This document shows, in pieces, positions 43,972-52,590 of a DNA stretch of 64,000 bases (position 1 is its first letter; each line of letters starts with the position of its first letter). Location of the stretch: the NCBI RefSeq assembly GCF_014701095.1, contig NZ_AP023439.1, positions 3,460,001-3,524,000 of the forward strand, given 5' to 3'. The notes under the pieces were generated by a model that saw nothing but the letters and a program-made list of their open reading frames with translations, was not told the origin of the DNA and ran no database searches. Made by a program: the position numbers and the translations under genes. This DNA comes from Streptomyces tuirus (GTDB lineage Bacteria; Actinomycetota; Actinomycetes; Streptomycetales; Streptomycetaceae).

Positions 43972-44748
43972 ATGGCCAAGCGAATCGACGTAAGCGGACT
44001 GACCGCCTACTACGGCTCCCACAAGGCGATCGAGGACATCTCGATGACCGTCGAGCCGCGCTCGGTGACGGCGTTCATCGGCCCGTCCGGCTGCGGCAAG
44101 TCGACGTTCCTGCGCACGCTGAACCGGATGCACGAGGTCACCTCGGGCGGCCGCGTCGAGGGCAAGGTGCTCCTCGACGACGAGGACCTCTACGGCACGG
44201 GCATCGACCCGGTGTCGGTCCGCCGTGAGGTCGGCATGGTGTTCCAGCGCCCGAACCCGTTCCCCACGATGTCGATCTTCGACAACGTGGCGGCGGGCCT
44301 GCGGCTGAACGGCAACTACAAGAAGACCGAGCTGGCGGACATCGTCGAGCGCTCCCTCAAGGGCGCGAACCTCTGGAACGAGGTCAAGGACCGCCTGAAC
44401 AAGCCCGGCTCGGGCCTCTCCGGTGGTCAGCAGCAGCGTCTGTGCATCGCGCGGGCGATCGCGGTCGAGCCGAACGTCCTGCTCATGGACGAGCCCTGCT
44501 CGGCCCTGGACCCGATCTCCACCCTCGCCATCGAGGACCTGATCGGCGAGCTGAAGGAACGGTTCACGATCGTCATCGTGACGCACAACATGCAGCAGGC
44601 GGCCCGCGTCTCCGACCGCACGGCGTTCTTCAACCTCGCGGCGGTCGGCCAGCCCGGCAGGCTCATCGAGATCGACGACACGGAGCGGATCTTCTCCAAC
44701 CCGTCGGTCCAGGCCACGGAGGACTACATCTCCGGCCGCTTCGGCTGA
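43972..44748 (+). CDS. pstB: Phosphate ABC transporter ATPase PstB
   Basis: 258 residues with Walker [13 protein letters not shown], signature [17 protein letters not shown], Walker [16 protein letters not shown] and switch His [11 protein letters not shown]. The PstB-specific [16 protein letters not shown] is present. It powers phosphate import. It is the last gene of pstSCAB, followed by a bidirectional terminator shared with pit. No phoU lies directly downstream; the DUF47 gene beyond pit is the nearest relative. Confidence 0.96.
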   Translation: MAKRIDVSGLTAYYGSHKAIEDISMTVEPRSVTAFIGPSGCGKSTFLRTLNRMHEVTSGGRVEGKVLLDDEDLYGTGIDPVSVRREVGMVFQRPNPFPTMSIFDNVAAGLRLNGNYKKTELADIVERSLKGANLWNEVKDRLNKPGSGLSGGQQQRLCIARAIAVEPNVLLMDEPCSALDPISTLAIEDLIGELKERFTIVIVTHNMQQAARVSDRTAFFNLAAVGQPGRLIEIDDTERIFSNPSVQATEDYISGRFG

Positions 44749-44802
44749 TCCGTCCCGCCGAGTCTCCTCGCGGTGCTGCATGGCGGTGCCACCGCGAGGC
44801 CG

Positions 44803-44840
44803 AAAAAAGGCCCGCCCCTCTCCCAGGGGCGGGCCTTTTC
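44803..44840. terminator. Bidirectional terminator between pstB and pit
   Basis: GGCCCGCCCCT pairs with AGGGGCGGGCC; AAAAAA precedes and TTTT follows, so it can act on both strands. A second hairpin (CCTCGCGGTG / CACCGCGAGG, 44766-44799) lies just before it on the pstB side. Confidence 0.88.
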
Positions 44841-44890
44841 ACGTACAGAGCGGCGGGCAGGCGCACCGCCCCCACCACAGACCCGCTGAG

Positions 44891-45889
44891 CTACAGAAAC
44901 GCCAGATTCACAATCCCGAAGGACGCCGCGGCCACGATCGCCGCGGCCGGCATCGTGATGAACCACCCCAGGATGATGTTCTTGGCGACACCCCACCGCA
45001 CGGCGTTCACCCGCTTCGTCGCACCGACGCCCATGATCGCGGAGGTGATGACATGCGTCGTCGAGATCGGCGCCTTGAACAGGAACGCCGTCGTGAACAT
45101 GATCGACGCACCCGTCGTCTCCGCCGCGAACCCCTGCGGCGGATCCAGCTCGATGATCTTCCGCCCCAGCGTCCGCATGATCCGCCATCCACCGGCGTAC
45201 GTGCCCAGCGACAGCATCACCGCACAGGCGATCTTGACCCACACCGGGATCGGATCGCCGTAGTCCTCGACATCGGCGATGACCAGCGCCATCACCACGA
45301 TGCCCATGGTCTTCTGCGCGTCCTGCAGACCGTGCCCCAGCGCCATGCCGGCCGCCGAGACGGTCTGCGCTATGCGGAAACCCCTCTTGGCCTTGTGCGG
45401 GTTGGCCTTCCGGAAGATCCACATGATCGCGGTCATCACCAGATAGCCGGCCAGCAGACCGACCACCGGGGAGATGAACATGGGGATGACGACCTTCTCC
45501 AGCACCCCGCTCCAGTAGACGGTCGTCCCGCCGGCCAGAGCCGCGCCGACCATCCCGCCGAACAGCGCGTGCGAGGACGAGGACGGCAGCCCGAAGTACC
45601 AGGTGATGAGGTTCCAGACGATGGCGCCCACCAGCGCGGCGAAGAGGATCCCCATCCCCTTCGACCCCGTCGGTGTCTGGATCAGGCCCTCACTGACGGT
45701 CTTGGCGACCCCGGAGCCCATGAAGGCACCGGCGAGGTTCATCACCGCGGCCATGGCCAGCGCGGCCCTCGGCGTCAGCGCCCGCGTCGAGACGGACGTG
45801 GCGATCGCGTTGGCCGAATCGTGAAAGCCGTTGGTGTACGTGAAGAAGAGCGCGACCCCGATGGTCACGACCAGAGCAAGGGTGTCCAT
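44891..45889 (-). CDS. pitH1: Low-affinity inorganic phosphate transporter (PiT family)
   Basis: 332 residues, about ten membrane helices, with the two PiT signature repeats: GFHDSANAIATSVSTRAL near the N-terminus and KAPISTTHVITSAIMGVG near the C-terminus. ALFGGMVGAALAG lies between. It imports phosphate (or metal-phosphate) with protons. It follows a DUF47 gene by seven bases and is convergent with pstB. The symbol follows the S. coelicolor name from recall. Confidence 0.93.
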   Translation of the reverse strand: MDTLALVVTIGVALFFTYTNGFHDSANAIATSVSTRALTPRAALAMAAVMNLAGAFMGSGVAKTVSEGLIQTPTGSKGMGILFAALVGAIVWNLITWYFGLPSSSSHALFGGMVGAALAGGTTVYWSGVLEKVVIPMFISPVVGLLAGYLVMTAIMWIFRKANPHKAKRGFRIAQTVSAAGMALGHGLQDAQKTMGIVVMALVIADVEDYGDPIPVWVKIACAVMLSLGTYAGGWRIMRTLGRKIIELDPPQGFAAETTGASIMFTTAFLFKAPISTTHVITSAIMGVGATKRVNAVRWGVAKNIILGWFITMPAAAIVAAASFGIVNLAFL

Positions 45890-45896
45890 GAAGGGC

Positions 45897-46517
45897 TCAG
45901 GACTCCTTGACGGCGATGGTCTCCACCGTGTTCGCCACGTGCTCGAAGGCGTCCGCCGCTTCCTCCAGGACGTCCACGATCTGCTTGAGCTTCAGCACGT
46001 CCATGGCGTCGTACTTGCCGTTGAAGAGGTGCGCCAGCAGCTTGCGGTGGATCTGGTCGGCCTGGTTCTCCAGCCGGTTGACCTCGATCCAGTACTCGGT
46101 GAGGTTCTCCATGGTGCGCAGATGCGGCATGGCCTCGGCCGTCAGCTCGGCGGCGCGCGCCAGGACCTCGATCTGCTGCTCGACGCCCTTGGGCAGTTCC
46201 TCGACGTTGTAGAGGACGACCAGGTCGACGGCCTCCTCCATGAAGTCCATGATGTCGTCGAGGGACGACGCGAGGGAGTAGATGTCCTCGCGGTCGAACG
46301 GCGTGATGAAGGAGGAGTTCAGCTGGTGGAAGATCGCGTGCGTGGCATCGTCACCTGCGTGTTCCGCTGCCCGCATACGCTCTGCGATCTCGGCCCGGGC
46401 GGGTGAGTCCGCCCCGAGCAGTTCCATCAGGAGCTTCGAGCCCGTGACGATGTTGTCCGCGGAGGCGGCGAACATGTCGTAGAAGCTCGTCTCCCTGGGG
46501 GTCAGACGAAAGCGCAC
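45897..46517 (-). CDS. DUF47 (PhoU-like) protein, Pit accessory
   Basis: 206 residues, all-helical, with conserved acidic stretches (LEDI-type: DREDIYSLASSLDDIMDFME, EEAADAFEHVANTVETIAV) that place metal clusters in the PhoU/DUF47 fold. Genes of this type (often called pap, Pit accessory protein) are regularly the first gene of a pit operon, as here. GTG start at 46517. It probably regulates or assembles the adjacent transporter. Confidence 0.9.
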   Translation of the reverse strand: MRFRLTPRETSFYDMFAASADNIVTGSKLLMELLGADSPARAEIAERMRAAEHAGDDATHAIFHQLNSSFITPFDREDIYSLASSLDDIMDFMEEAVDLVVLYNVEELPKGVEQQIEVLARAAELTAEAMPHLRTMENLTEYWIEVNRLENQADQIHRKLLAHLFNGKYDAMDVLKLKQIVDVLEEAADAFEHVANTVETIAVKES

Positions 46518-46673
46518 GTGGGGTCCTCGGGGGTGCTTCGGTTTCGGTCAGGCTGATGCTAGGCGCAACATCCGGCCACGGCTATCGGGCCGCCCACCAG
46601 TGTCGCCCATCGGCCACGCCGATGAGCACGGGGGCGGTTCTCAGGGCCGTGTACCCGGCGAAGTTCGGTACCA

Positions 46674-46692
46674 TATACCCACTAGGGGTATA
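46674..46692. promoter_or_regulatory. CsoR copper operator
   Basis: TATACCCACTAGGGGTATA is the pseudo-palindromic CsoR box (TACCC...GGGTA type) found before copper-responsive genes. It ends 30 bp before the csoR ATG, in the position for auto-repression relieved by Cu(I). Confidence 0.88.
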
Positions 46693-46722
46693 AGTCGGCC
46701 CACTGCCCACCAGGAGGAAGCG

Positions 46723-47100
46723 ATGACGGACGTGACCGACGCAACAGATGTCGCACATGTCACCCCCGGCACCGCCGACACCGCCGGTGCGGACGGGACA
46801 GCCGATCACGACCACGGTGTGCACGGGTACCACAAGCAGAAGGACGAACACCTCAAGCGGCTGCGCCGTATCGAGGGCCAGATCCGCGGCCTGCAACGCA
46901 TGGTCGACGAGGACGTCTACTGCATCGACATACTCACGCAGGTCTCCGCCTCCACCAAGGCCCTGCAGTCCTTCGCCCTGCAACTGCTCGAGGAGCACCT
47001 GCGGCACTGCGTCGCCGACGCGGCCGTCAAGGGGGGCGACGAGATCGACGCGAAGGTGAAGGAGGCGACCCAGGCGATCGCCCGCATGCTGCGGACGTGA
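46723..47100 (+). CDS. csoR: CsoR, copper-sensing repressor
   Basis: 125 residues with the CsoR four-helix pattern (HKQKDEHLKRLRRIEGQIRG, LQRMVDEDVYCIDILTQVSA) and the Cu(I) ligands C67, H92 and C96 (VYC, EEHLRHC). The acidic, His-containing N-terminal 30 residues are a common extension. AGGAGG sits seven bases before ATG 46723. It represses copper efflux genes until Cu(I) binds. No copZ or copA gene is adjacent, so it acts on its own promoter and in trans. Confidence 0.94.
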   Translation: MTDVTDATDVAHVTPGTADTAGADGTADHDHGVHGYHKQKDEHLKRLRRIEGQIRGLQRMVDEDVYCIDILTQVSASTKALQSFALQLLEEHLRHCVADAAVKGGDEIDAKVKEATQAIARMLRT

Positions 47101-47121
47101 GCCGGGTCCCGCGGCCCGCGG

Positions 47122-47295
47122 TCAGCGCCCGGAGGAGTCCCGCTCCTCGGCCACCTTCAGCACCTCGTCGATGCTCTCCAGGCTGAGCCGCTCCTGGGCG
47201 GCCGAAGCCGCGATGATCAGCTCTCCGCACAGCTCGATCTCGGCGAGGGCCACGTGGTCCTGAACTGCCGTACCGCCGACCGGAGCCACGTGCAT
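47122..47295 (-). CDS. 57-residue acidic conserved protein
   Basis: ATG 47295 gives a protein starting MHVAPVGGTAVQDH, with two helices (VALAEIELCGELIIAASAAQ, LSLESIDEVLKVAEERDSSG). It is acidic, regular and free of the rare-codon look of chance ORFs. I recall similar small proteins beside csoR in other Streptomyces, but cannot check. A single Cys is present. It lies convergent with csoR (22-bp gap). Confidence 0.65.
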   Translation of the reverse strand: MHVAPVGGTAVQDHVALAEIELCGELIIAASAAQERLSLESIDEVLKVAEERDSSGR

Positions 47296-47380
47296 CACCT
47301 CATCTCTGCCGTTACCGACTTCCTAGAGTAGGGAGCGGCCTACACACCGCGCATGGCACGGACGGGCTAGTTCACGCCGG

Positions 47381-48232
47381 TCACTCTTCGGCGATCTTGC
47401 CCGCGTAGATGTCCTCGGTCCGGGGCAGCCGTACGCGCACCGAGGCCCCGAAATCGTAGAGCAGCGTGGTCGAGGCGACGGCGACCGGGCTCTTCTCCCG
47501 GCCGTTCAGGAAGCTGAAGCGGTGCCTGATCTTGCGGATGCGCCCCTCGTCGTCGAGATACGCGTCGAACGGCACCTCGGCGGTGGCGAACCCGCCGGCC
47601 GCCGCCTTCAGGGGCCCCTTGTTCCCGGCGGTGGCCCGCCGGGCCGCGTCACCCAGGTGCGCCGTCCCCCGGTAGTGCCGCACCTGCGTTCCCGCGACCT
47701 TCGTCCTGCCCAGGTAGGTAGCCGTACGCGTCCCGAGCAGCACCTCGGCCGCCGTGAACGGATCGGTGGCCCCGCCGGTGACGAGGTTCCCGTCGGACAG
47801 GGTCCGCGTGTCCACCCGCACCCATTTGTCGGCCGGTACACCGGCGCCCCGGTTCTTCATGAACAGCGCACCCGGCGCGAGCAGTTCGGTGATCGGCCGG
47901 CGCTCGGCGACCCCCGCGGGATCCTGCGGCAGCAGCACCTTCAGCTGCCCCATCCGCTTGCGGTAGTCGTACACCCCGGCGCCCCGGATGGTCACCCGGG
48001 TCCCGCCGGCCGCCATCTCCATCGACGTACGGGCCTTCGAACTCCCCGCGCCGACCAGCCGGTCGGCCGCCTTCCGCAACGTGAGGACCGCGTCGCCGCC
48101 GCGGGAGTCCCCGGCGACCGCGTCACTCCCGGAGCACCCCGCTGCCCCCAGCCCCGCCCCCGCCAGGAGCCCGGCCGCGGCGACCGCCGCGGCCGCCCGC
48201 CTGCGCCGCCGTTCCCGCTGCCGTCCAGTCAT
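47381..48232 (-). CDS. Secreted lipoprotein, LolA/LppX-like fold probable
   Basis: 283 residues. An Arg-rich n-region and hydrophobic core end in the lipobox GAAGC (Cys near residue 33), so it is anchored to the outer face of the membrane. The mature part (LRKAADRLVGAGSSKARTSM, YDYRKRMGQLKVLLP, VPFDAYLDDEGRIRKIRHRF) resembles the half-barrel lipid-carrier lipoproteins of the LppX/LprG type. The lipid-carrier role is inference. ATG 48232. Confidence 0.75.
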   Translation of the reverse strand: MTGRQRERRRRRAAAAVAAAGLLAGAGLGAAGCSGSDAVAGDSRGGDAVLTLRKAADRLVGAGSSKARTSMEMAAGGTRVTIRGAGVYDYRKRMGQLKVLLPQDPAGVAERRPITELLAPGALFMKNRGAGVPADKWVRVDTRTLSDGNLVTGGATDPFTAAEVLLGTRTATYLGRTKVAGTQVRHYRGTAHLGDAARRATAGNKGPLKAAAGGFATAEVPFDAYLDDEGRIRKIRHRFSFLNGREKSPVAVASTTLLYDFGASVRVRLPRTEDIYAGKIAEE

Positions 48233-48365
48233 CGCCTGCCTACCCCCGGTACGTCCGTCACGGGCCCCTCGTTGTCCCGGTTAACGACGGGTTTGTGCCC
48301 TCGTCACGCGCGCCCGCGCCGACCGGCATACGCACCCTTTACCCGCGCTGGGTACCGTTGGCGGT

Positions 48366-48536
48366 GTGGCGCAGCAGGACGGGCTGGAAACTCCCCCCAA
48401 CCTCCCGGAACACCGCACGACGACCTTGGAGAAGGGCCGTTTCTGCATGGCCCGCTGCATCTGCGGCTGGCGCGGCCCGGCCCGCAGAGCGAGAAGCCAG
48501 GCGCGCACGGACGCGGAGAAGCACGCGATGGGCTGA
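48366..48536 (+). CDS. 56-residue Cys-containing small protein
   Basis: GTG 48366 starts MAQQDGLETPPNLPEH; the C-terminal half has CMARCICGWRGPARRARSQA, a compact C-X3-C-X-C cluster followed by a basic segment. The pattern suggests a zinc- or redox-sensitive nucleic-acid-binding peptide, but I know no function. TACCGT ends seven bases before the GTG, so translation may be leaderless. It is divergent from the lipoprotein gene. Confidence 0.65.
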   Translation: MAQQDGLETPPNLPEHRTTTLEKGRFCMARCICGWRGPARRARSQARTDAEKHAMG

Positions 48537-48630
48537 GACCCCCGACGGACGCCGTACAGTCGCCGCCGGACCGGTGGAACCCCCACCCCCCGTCACCCCG
48601 TCTCCCAGGGCGGAACCACCGGGAGGCCCC

Positions 48631-50187
48631 ATGGAACGGCGCACGATCATCACAGCCGGCACGGCGGCGGCCGCCGCGGCCGCGACCCCCTTCACCACCG
48701 CCTGCACCCGGTCGGGCACCCGCTCCGGGGCCACGGCCACCAACGCCGCGCGCACCACCACCACCACGTCGAAATCCGCCGCCGCCAACTGGTCCGCCCT
48801 GGCACGCGACCTCGACGGCCCCCTGATACGCCCGGGTGACGCCAACTGGCCCGCGGCCCGGCAGCTGTACAACACCCGCTTCGACAACCTGAAGCCCGCC
48901 GCCGTCGCGTACGTGTCCCACCCGGACGACATCCGCACGACCCTGGCCTACGCCCGCGCCCACGCCCTGCGCGTGGCGATCCGCAACGGCGGCCACTCCT
49001 ACGCCGGCTGGTCCTCCGGCGACGGCCGCCTGATCGTCGACGTCTCGAAGCTCAACCGCGTCCGGGCCTCCGGCACCACCGCGGTGGTCGGCGCCGGCGC
49101 CAAACTCATCGACGTCTACCGCGCCCTCGCCGCGAAGGGCGTCACGATCCCCGCCGGTTCCTGCCCGACCGTCGGCGTCTCGGGCCTCACCCTCGGCGGC
49201 GGCCACGGCGTGGTCTCCCGGGCGTACGGCCTGACCTGCGACAGCCTCACCCGGGCCACGCTGATCACCGCGGCCGGCAAGCAGCTCAGCGCCGACGCCC
49301 GCGAGCACAAGGACCTGTTCTGGGCGCTGCGCGGCGCCGGCAACGGCAACTTCGGCGTGGTCACCGAGCTGCACTTCAAGACCCACCCCGCCCCGCAGGG
49401 CGTCTCGGCGTATCTGTCCTGGCCCTGGTCGAAGGCGGCCGCGGTGGTGAAGGCCTGGCAGGAGTGGGGCCCGTCGCAGCCCGACGAGATCTGGTCGTCC
49501 CTGCACCTGGCGAGCGCGGCGGGCGGCACTCCGACGGTCTCGGTGGCGGCGTTCTCCCTCGGCACCCACGGCGAACTCAAGAACGCCGTCGACCGCCTGG
49601 CCGACCGCGTCGGCGCCCCGGCCCGCAGCGTCTCCCTGAAGCGCCGCTCGGACGAGGAGTCGATGGAGGTGTACGCGGGCTGCTCCTCGTTCCCGACGGA
49701 CGCGCAGTGCCATCTGCCCGGCGCGACCCCGGGCCGCTCCCCGAAGGGCGCGCTGGGCCGTGAGACGTACGCGGCGGCGTCGGACTTCTTCGACCGCTCC
49801 CTCTCCACGGCCGGCATCCGCATGCTGCTTTCGCAGATCGGTTCGGTGCGCGGCGGTTCGGGCAGCATCGCGCTGACCGCCCTCGGCGGAGCGGTCAACC
49901 GCGTCTCTCCCACGGAAACGGCGTTCGTCCACCGCCGCTCGCGGATGCTGGCCCAGTACATCGGGGCGTGGCGGGCCGGCACGAGCGGTGCGACGTCCCG
50001 CGACTGGCTGGCGTCGGCCCACGAGGCCATGCGCCCGTACGCCTCGGGGGCGGCCTACCAGAACTACACGGACCCGACCCTGACCGACTGGCGCAAGGCG
50101 TACTACGGAGACGCGGCGACCCGCCTGGCCAAGCTGAAGAAGCAGTACGACCCCGACCGCTTCTTCACGTATCCCCAGGCGCTGTAA
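48631..50187 (+). CDS. BBE-type FAD-linked oxidoreductase with Tat/lipoprotein-like signal
   Basis: 518 residues. The N-terminus MERRTIITAGTAAAAAAATP, followed by TTAC, combines twin arginines and a possible lipobox. The FAD_binding_4 domain has NGGHSYAGWS (His for 8-alpha-histidyl linkage) and GSCPTVGVSGLTLGGGHG, whose Cys is at the position of the 6-S-cysteinyl linkage in bicovalent berberine-bridge-enzyme relatives. The C-terminal BBE domain ends YDPDRFFTYPQAL. It probably oxidises a sugar or natural product outside the cell. GGGAGG is seven bases before ATG 48631. Confidence 0.87.
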   Translation: MERRTIITAGTAAAAAAATPFTTACTRSGTRSGATATNAARTTTTTSKSAAANWSALARDLDGPLIRPGDANWPAARQLYNTRFDNLKPAAVAYVSHPDDIRTTLAYARAHALRVAIRNGGHSYAGWSSGDGRLIVDVSKLNRVRASGTTAVVGAGAKLIDVYRALAAKGVTIPAGSCPTVGVSGLTLGGGHGVVSRAYGLTCDSLTRATLITAAGKQLSADAREHKDLFWALRGAGNGNFGVVTELHFKTHPAPQGVSAYLSWPWSKAAAVVKAWQEWGPSQPDEIWSSLHLASAAGGTPTVSVAAFSLGTHGELKNAVDRLADRVGAPARSVSLKRRSDEESMEVYAGCSSFPTDAQCHLPGATPGRSPKGALGRETYAAASDFFDRSLSTAGIRMLLSQIGSVRGGSGSIALTALGGAVNRVSPTETAFVHRRSRMLAQYIGAWRAGTSGATSRDWLASAHEAMRPYASGAAYQNYTDPTLTDWRKAYYGDAATRLAKLKKQYDPDRFFTYPQAL

Positions 50188-50192
50188 GGCCC

Positions 50193-50891
50193 TTACGCGG
50201 CGAGGTCCCGCTCCGAGGTCCGATCGCTGCGGGCCTCGGGGATCACCGCGTCGTCCCGGTCCGCCCGCCCTCTGCCGCGCACAAGCCATCCCAGCCGGGG
50301 CGAGCGCTCAACGGCCTTCACCACGGGCGTCAGCAGGGCCATGGCGAGCGGCGACAGCAGCAGCGCCACAGCCGTCCCCAGCGCGAACCCGCCCACGACG
50401 TCGGTCGGGTAGTGCACGCCCATGTAGACGCGGATGAACCCGCCGAACAACGCCAGCACGAGCGCGACGAGGCCGAACCTGCGGTGGGCGACGAACAGGC
50501 CGACGGCCATCGCCATGACGATCGTCGCGTGGTCGCTGACGAACGAGTAGTCGGTCTTGCCCTGGACGAGCACCTCGAGCCCCTGGTGGTCCAGGAACGG
50601 CCGGGGCCGCTCCACGAAACCCCGTATGGGCACGTTCACCAGTACGGCGATCCCGGCGGCCAACGGGGCCCAGACCAACGCGGCGACGGTGGACGCCGCG
50701 TCGTCGTCGCCCCGGCGCCGCACGGACCACCAGCACCACATCACGAGCAGGACGATGGCGAGCAGCAGCCCGTACTCACCGACGTACTCCATGACGCGGT
50801 CGAACCAGCCCGGCGCATCCTTGGCCAGGCCATTGATGTCGTACAGCAGGTCGACGTCAGGGTTCGACCCGGAATCGGCGAGTCCAGCCAT
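50193..50891 (-). CDS. PAP2-family membrane phosphatase
   Basis: 232 residues, about five membrane helices, with the acid-phosphatase triplet: FVERPRPFLDH (motif 1), YSFVSDHAT (motif 2, with SDH instead of SGH) and RVYMGVHYPTDVVGG (motif 3). The SDH variant is seen in BcrC-type undecaprenyl-pyrophosphate phosphatases, suggesting lipid-carrier recycling. ATG 50891. Its terminus is six bases from the convergent flavoprotein stop. Confidence 0.87.
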   Translation of the reverse strand: MAGLADSGSNPDVDLLYDINGLAKDAPGWFDRVMEYVGEYGLLLAIVLLVMWCWWSVRRRGDDDAASTVAALVWAPLAAGIAVLVNVPIRGFVERPRPFLDHQGLEVLVQGKTDYSFVSDHATIVMAMAVGLFVAHRRFGLVALVLALFGGFIRVYMGVHYPTDVVGGFALGTAVALLLSPLAMALLTPVVKAVERSPRLGWLVRGRGRADRDDAVIPEARSDRTSERDLAA

Positions 50892-51137
50892 GGCGCTGCG
50901 GCCCCTTCGTCGTCTCTCCCGGCGCACCTGTGCGTGCGCCGCTCCTGCCACCCCCGTGGTTGTAGATCCGCTTCCGCCGCACGCGTGCGTGACACGTGCC
51001 GAATGAACGTCTGCTCGGCTACGTCAACAGGAACGCACGGTCCCCGTCGATACGTTCCACACTCCACCGAATGATCACGCAGACGTTATCGAAGAGAGAC
51101 ACGTCTTCGCAGCTCAGGGGGTGGGTTAACACAGGGT

Positions 51138-52139
51138 TCACACCGTTGTGGGCAGCGCTTTCGCGCCATCTTCGGTGACGCGGGTGGCTCCGAAGTAGTC
51201 GGGGGTGTCGATCGGGTCGAATCGGATGACGGCACCGGTCCGGGGCGCGTCGATCATGTACCCGCCTCCGACATAAATGCCGACATGCCGGATGGCTCGG
51301 GAATTTGTCAGGTCGTCCGAGAAGAACACCAGGTCGCCGGGGAGCAGTTCGTCCCGCGAGGGGTGCGGACCGGCGTTGTACTGGTCGTTGGCGACACGCG
51401 GCAGCTTGATGCCCACGGTCTCGTAGGCGGCCTGGGTCAGACCCGAGCAGTCGAAGCGTCCGCCCTGCTCAGCGGTGCCGGTGCCGCCCCAGAGGTAGGG
51501 CGTGCCCAGCTTCTTCTGCGCGTAATCGATCGCGGCGGCGGCCTGCTCGGAAGGGTCGACCCGCCCGACCGGCGCCGCGAAACTCTCCGAGAGCGTCGTG
51601 ATCCGCTTCACGTAGTTGCGGGTCTCGCTGTACGGCGGCACGCCCCCGTACTTGATCACCGCGTAGGCGCCCGCGTTGTAGGCGGCCAGCATGTTTTCGG
51701 TCGCATTCCCGCCAACCTTCTTCACGTACGACGCGAGTTCGCAGTCGTAGGAGGCGGCCGAGGGAATCGCGTCCTTCGGGTCCCACACATCACGGTCGCC
51801 GTCACCGTCGCCGTCGATGCCGTGACTGGCCCAGGTGCCGGGGATGAACTGCGCTATCCCCTGCGCGGCGGCGTGGCTCTGCGCCCGGGGGTTGAAGCCG
51901 CTCTCCTGATAGAGCTGGGCGGCGAGCAGGGCCGGGCTGATGGCGGGGCAGAGGTTGCCCCACTTCTGCACGAGGGCCGCGTACGCGGCGGGCACCGACC
52001 CCTTGGCCAGCGATTTCGCCCCACCGCCCACACCGTTGACCAGGTTCCCCGCGACGAGATAGACCCCGACGACGAGCAGCATCACGAAGGCCAGGGCGGA
52101 ACTGATCGCAACACCCGCCACGATCCATGCCTTACGCAC
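51138..52139 (-). CDS. Bifunctional SLT lytic transglycosylase / NlpC-P60 endopeptidase, VirB1-like
   Basis: 333 residues. Membrane helix 4-30; an SLT domain with catalytic E79 (LYQESGFNPRA) and the AAQGIAQFIPGTW motif; a Ca-loop-like DGDGDGDRDVWD at 110-121; and an NlpC/P60 domain with C231 (RFDCSGLTQ) and H285 (RHVGIYVG). It cuts glycan strands and peptides of peptidoglycan. This domain pair is typical of the wall hydrolase (VirB1/TcpG-like) of Gram-positive type IV secretion systems, and a T4SS-like operon lies 2.6 kb away. GTG 52139 has GAGGGG nine bases upstream; TTG 52145 is the alternative. Confidence 0.9.
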   Translation of the reverse strand: MRKAWIVAGVAISSALAFVMLLVVGVYLVAGNLVNGVGGGAKSLAKGSVPAAYAALVQKWGNLCPAISPALLAAQLYQESGFNPRAQSHAAAQGIAQFIPGTWASHGIDGDGDGDRDVWDPKDAIPSAASYDCELASYVKKVGGNATENMLAAYNAGAYAVIKYGGVPPYSETRNYVKRITTLSESFAAPVGRVDPSEQAAAAIDYAQKKLGTPYLWGGTGTAEQGGRFDCSGLTQAAYETVGIKLPRVANDQYNAGPHPSRDELLPGDLVFFSDDLTNSRAIRHVGIYVGGGYMIDAPRTGAVIRFDPIDTPDYFGATRVTEDGAKALPTTV

Positions 52140-52279
52140 CGTCAACCGCCCCTCGCCGCCCAGGAGTCCGTTGGTCAGTGTAGAGGCGGCCGGTGCGCCC
52201 GGGAATGATCAAAGGGAGGAGAGTCGGGGCGGACGGAGGAACGGGGCACGACACGGGCAGCACGACCGAAGCACGACGA

Positions 52280-52502
52280 CTCCGACCGGCGCACGGAGTC
52301 GCGGCACATCACGGCCGCCCCGCGGCTCGCGGGCAAACCCGCCGGGCCTCCGTGCTCCGACCGGCGCACGGGACCGCGACACATCACGGACGCCCCGCCG
52401 CTCCCAAGTACAGCCGCCGGGCCCCCGCGCTCCGACCGGCGCACGGGACCGCGGCACATCACGGACGCCCTACCGCTCGCGGATGCGCCCGCAGGGCCTC
52501 CG
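52280..52502. repeat. Minisatellite: three tandem ~75-bp repeats
   Basis: Copies at 52280-52354, 52355-52429 and 52430-52502 each start CTCCGACCGGCGCACGG and contain ACATCACGG. A partial fourth unit (CTCCGAGG) begins at 52503. Because 75 is a multiple of three, frames stay open on both strands with periodic 25-residue peptides, but no ribosome-binding site or family similarity supports coding. The rest of 52140-52590 shows nothing recognisable. Confidence 0.85.
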
Positions 52503-52590
52503 CTCCGAGGACCACGCTCCAGGAGCAGCCGACCTCCCCGTCGCACACCCGCGCATTCACCGGACGCCGCATCGGACGCCGACCTGCTCG

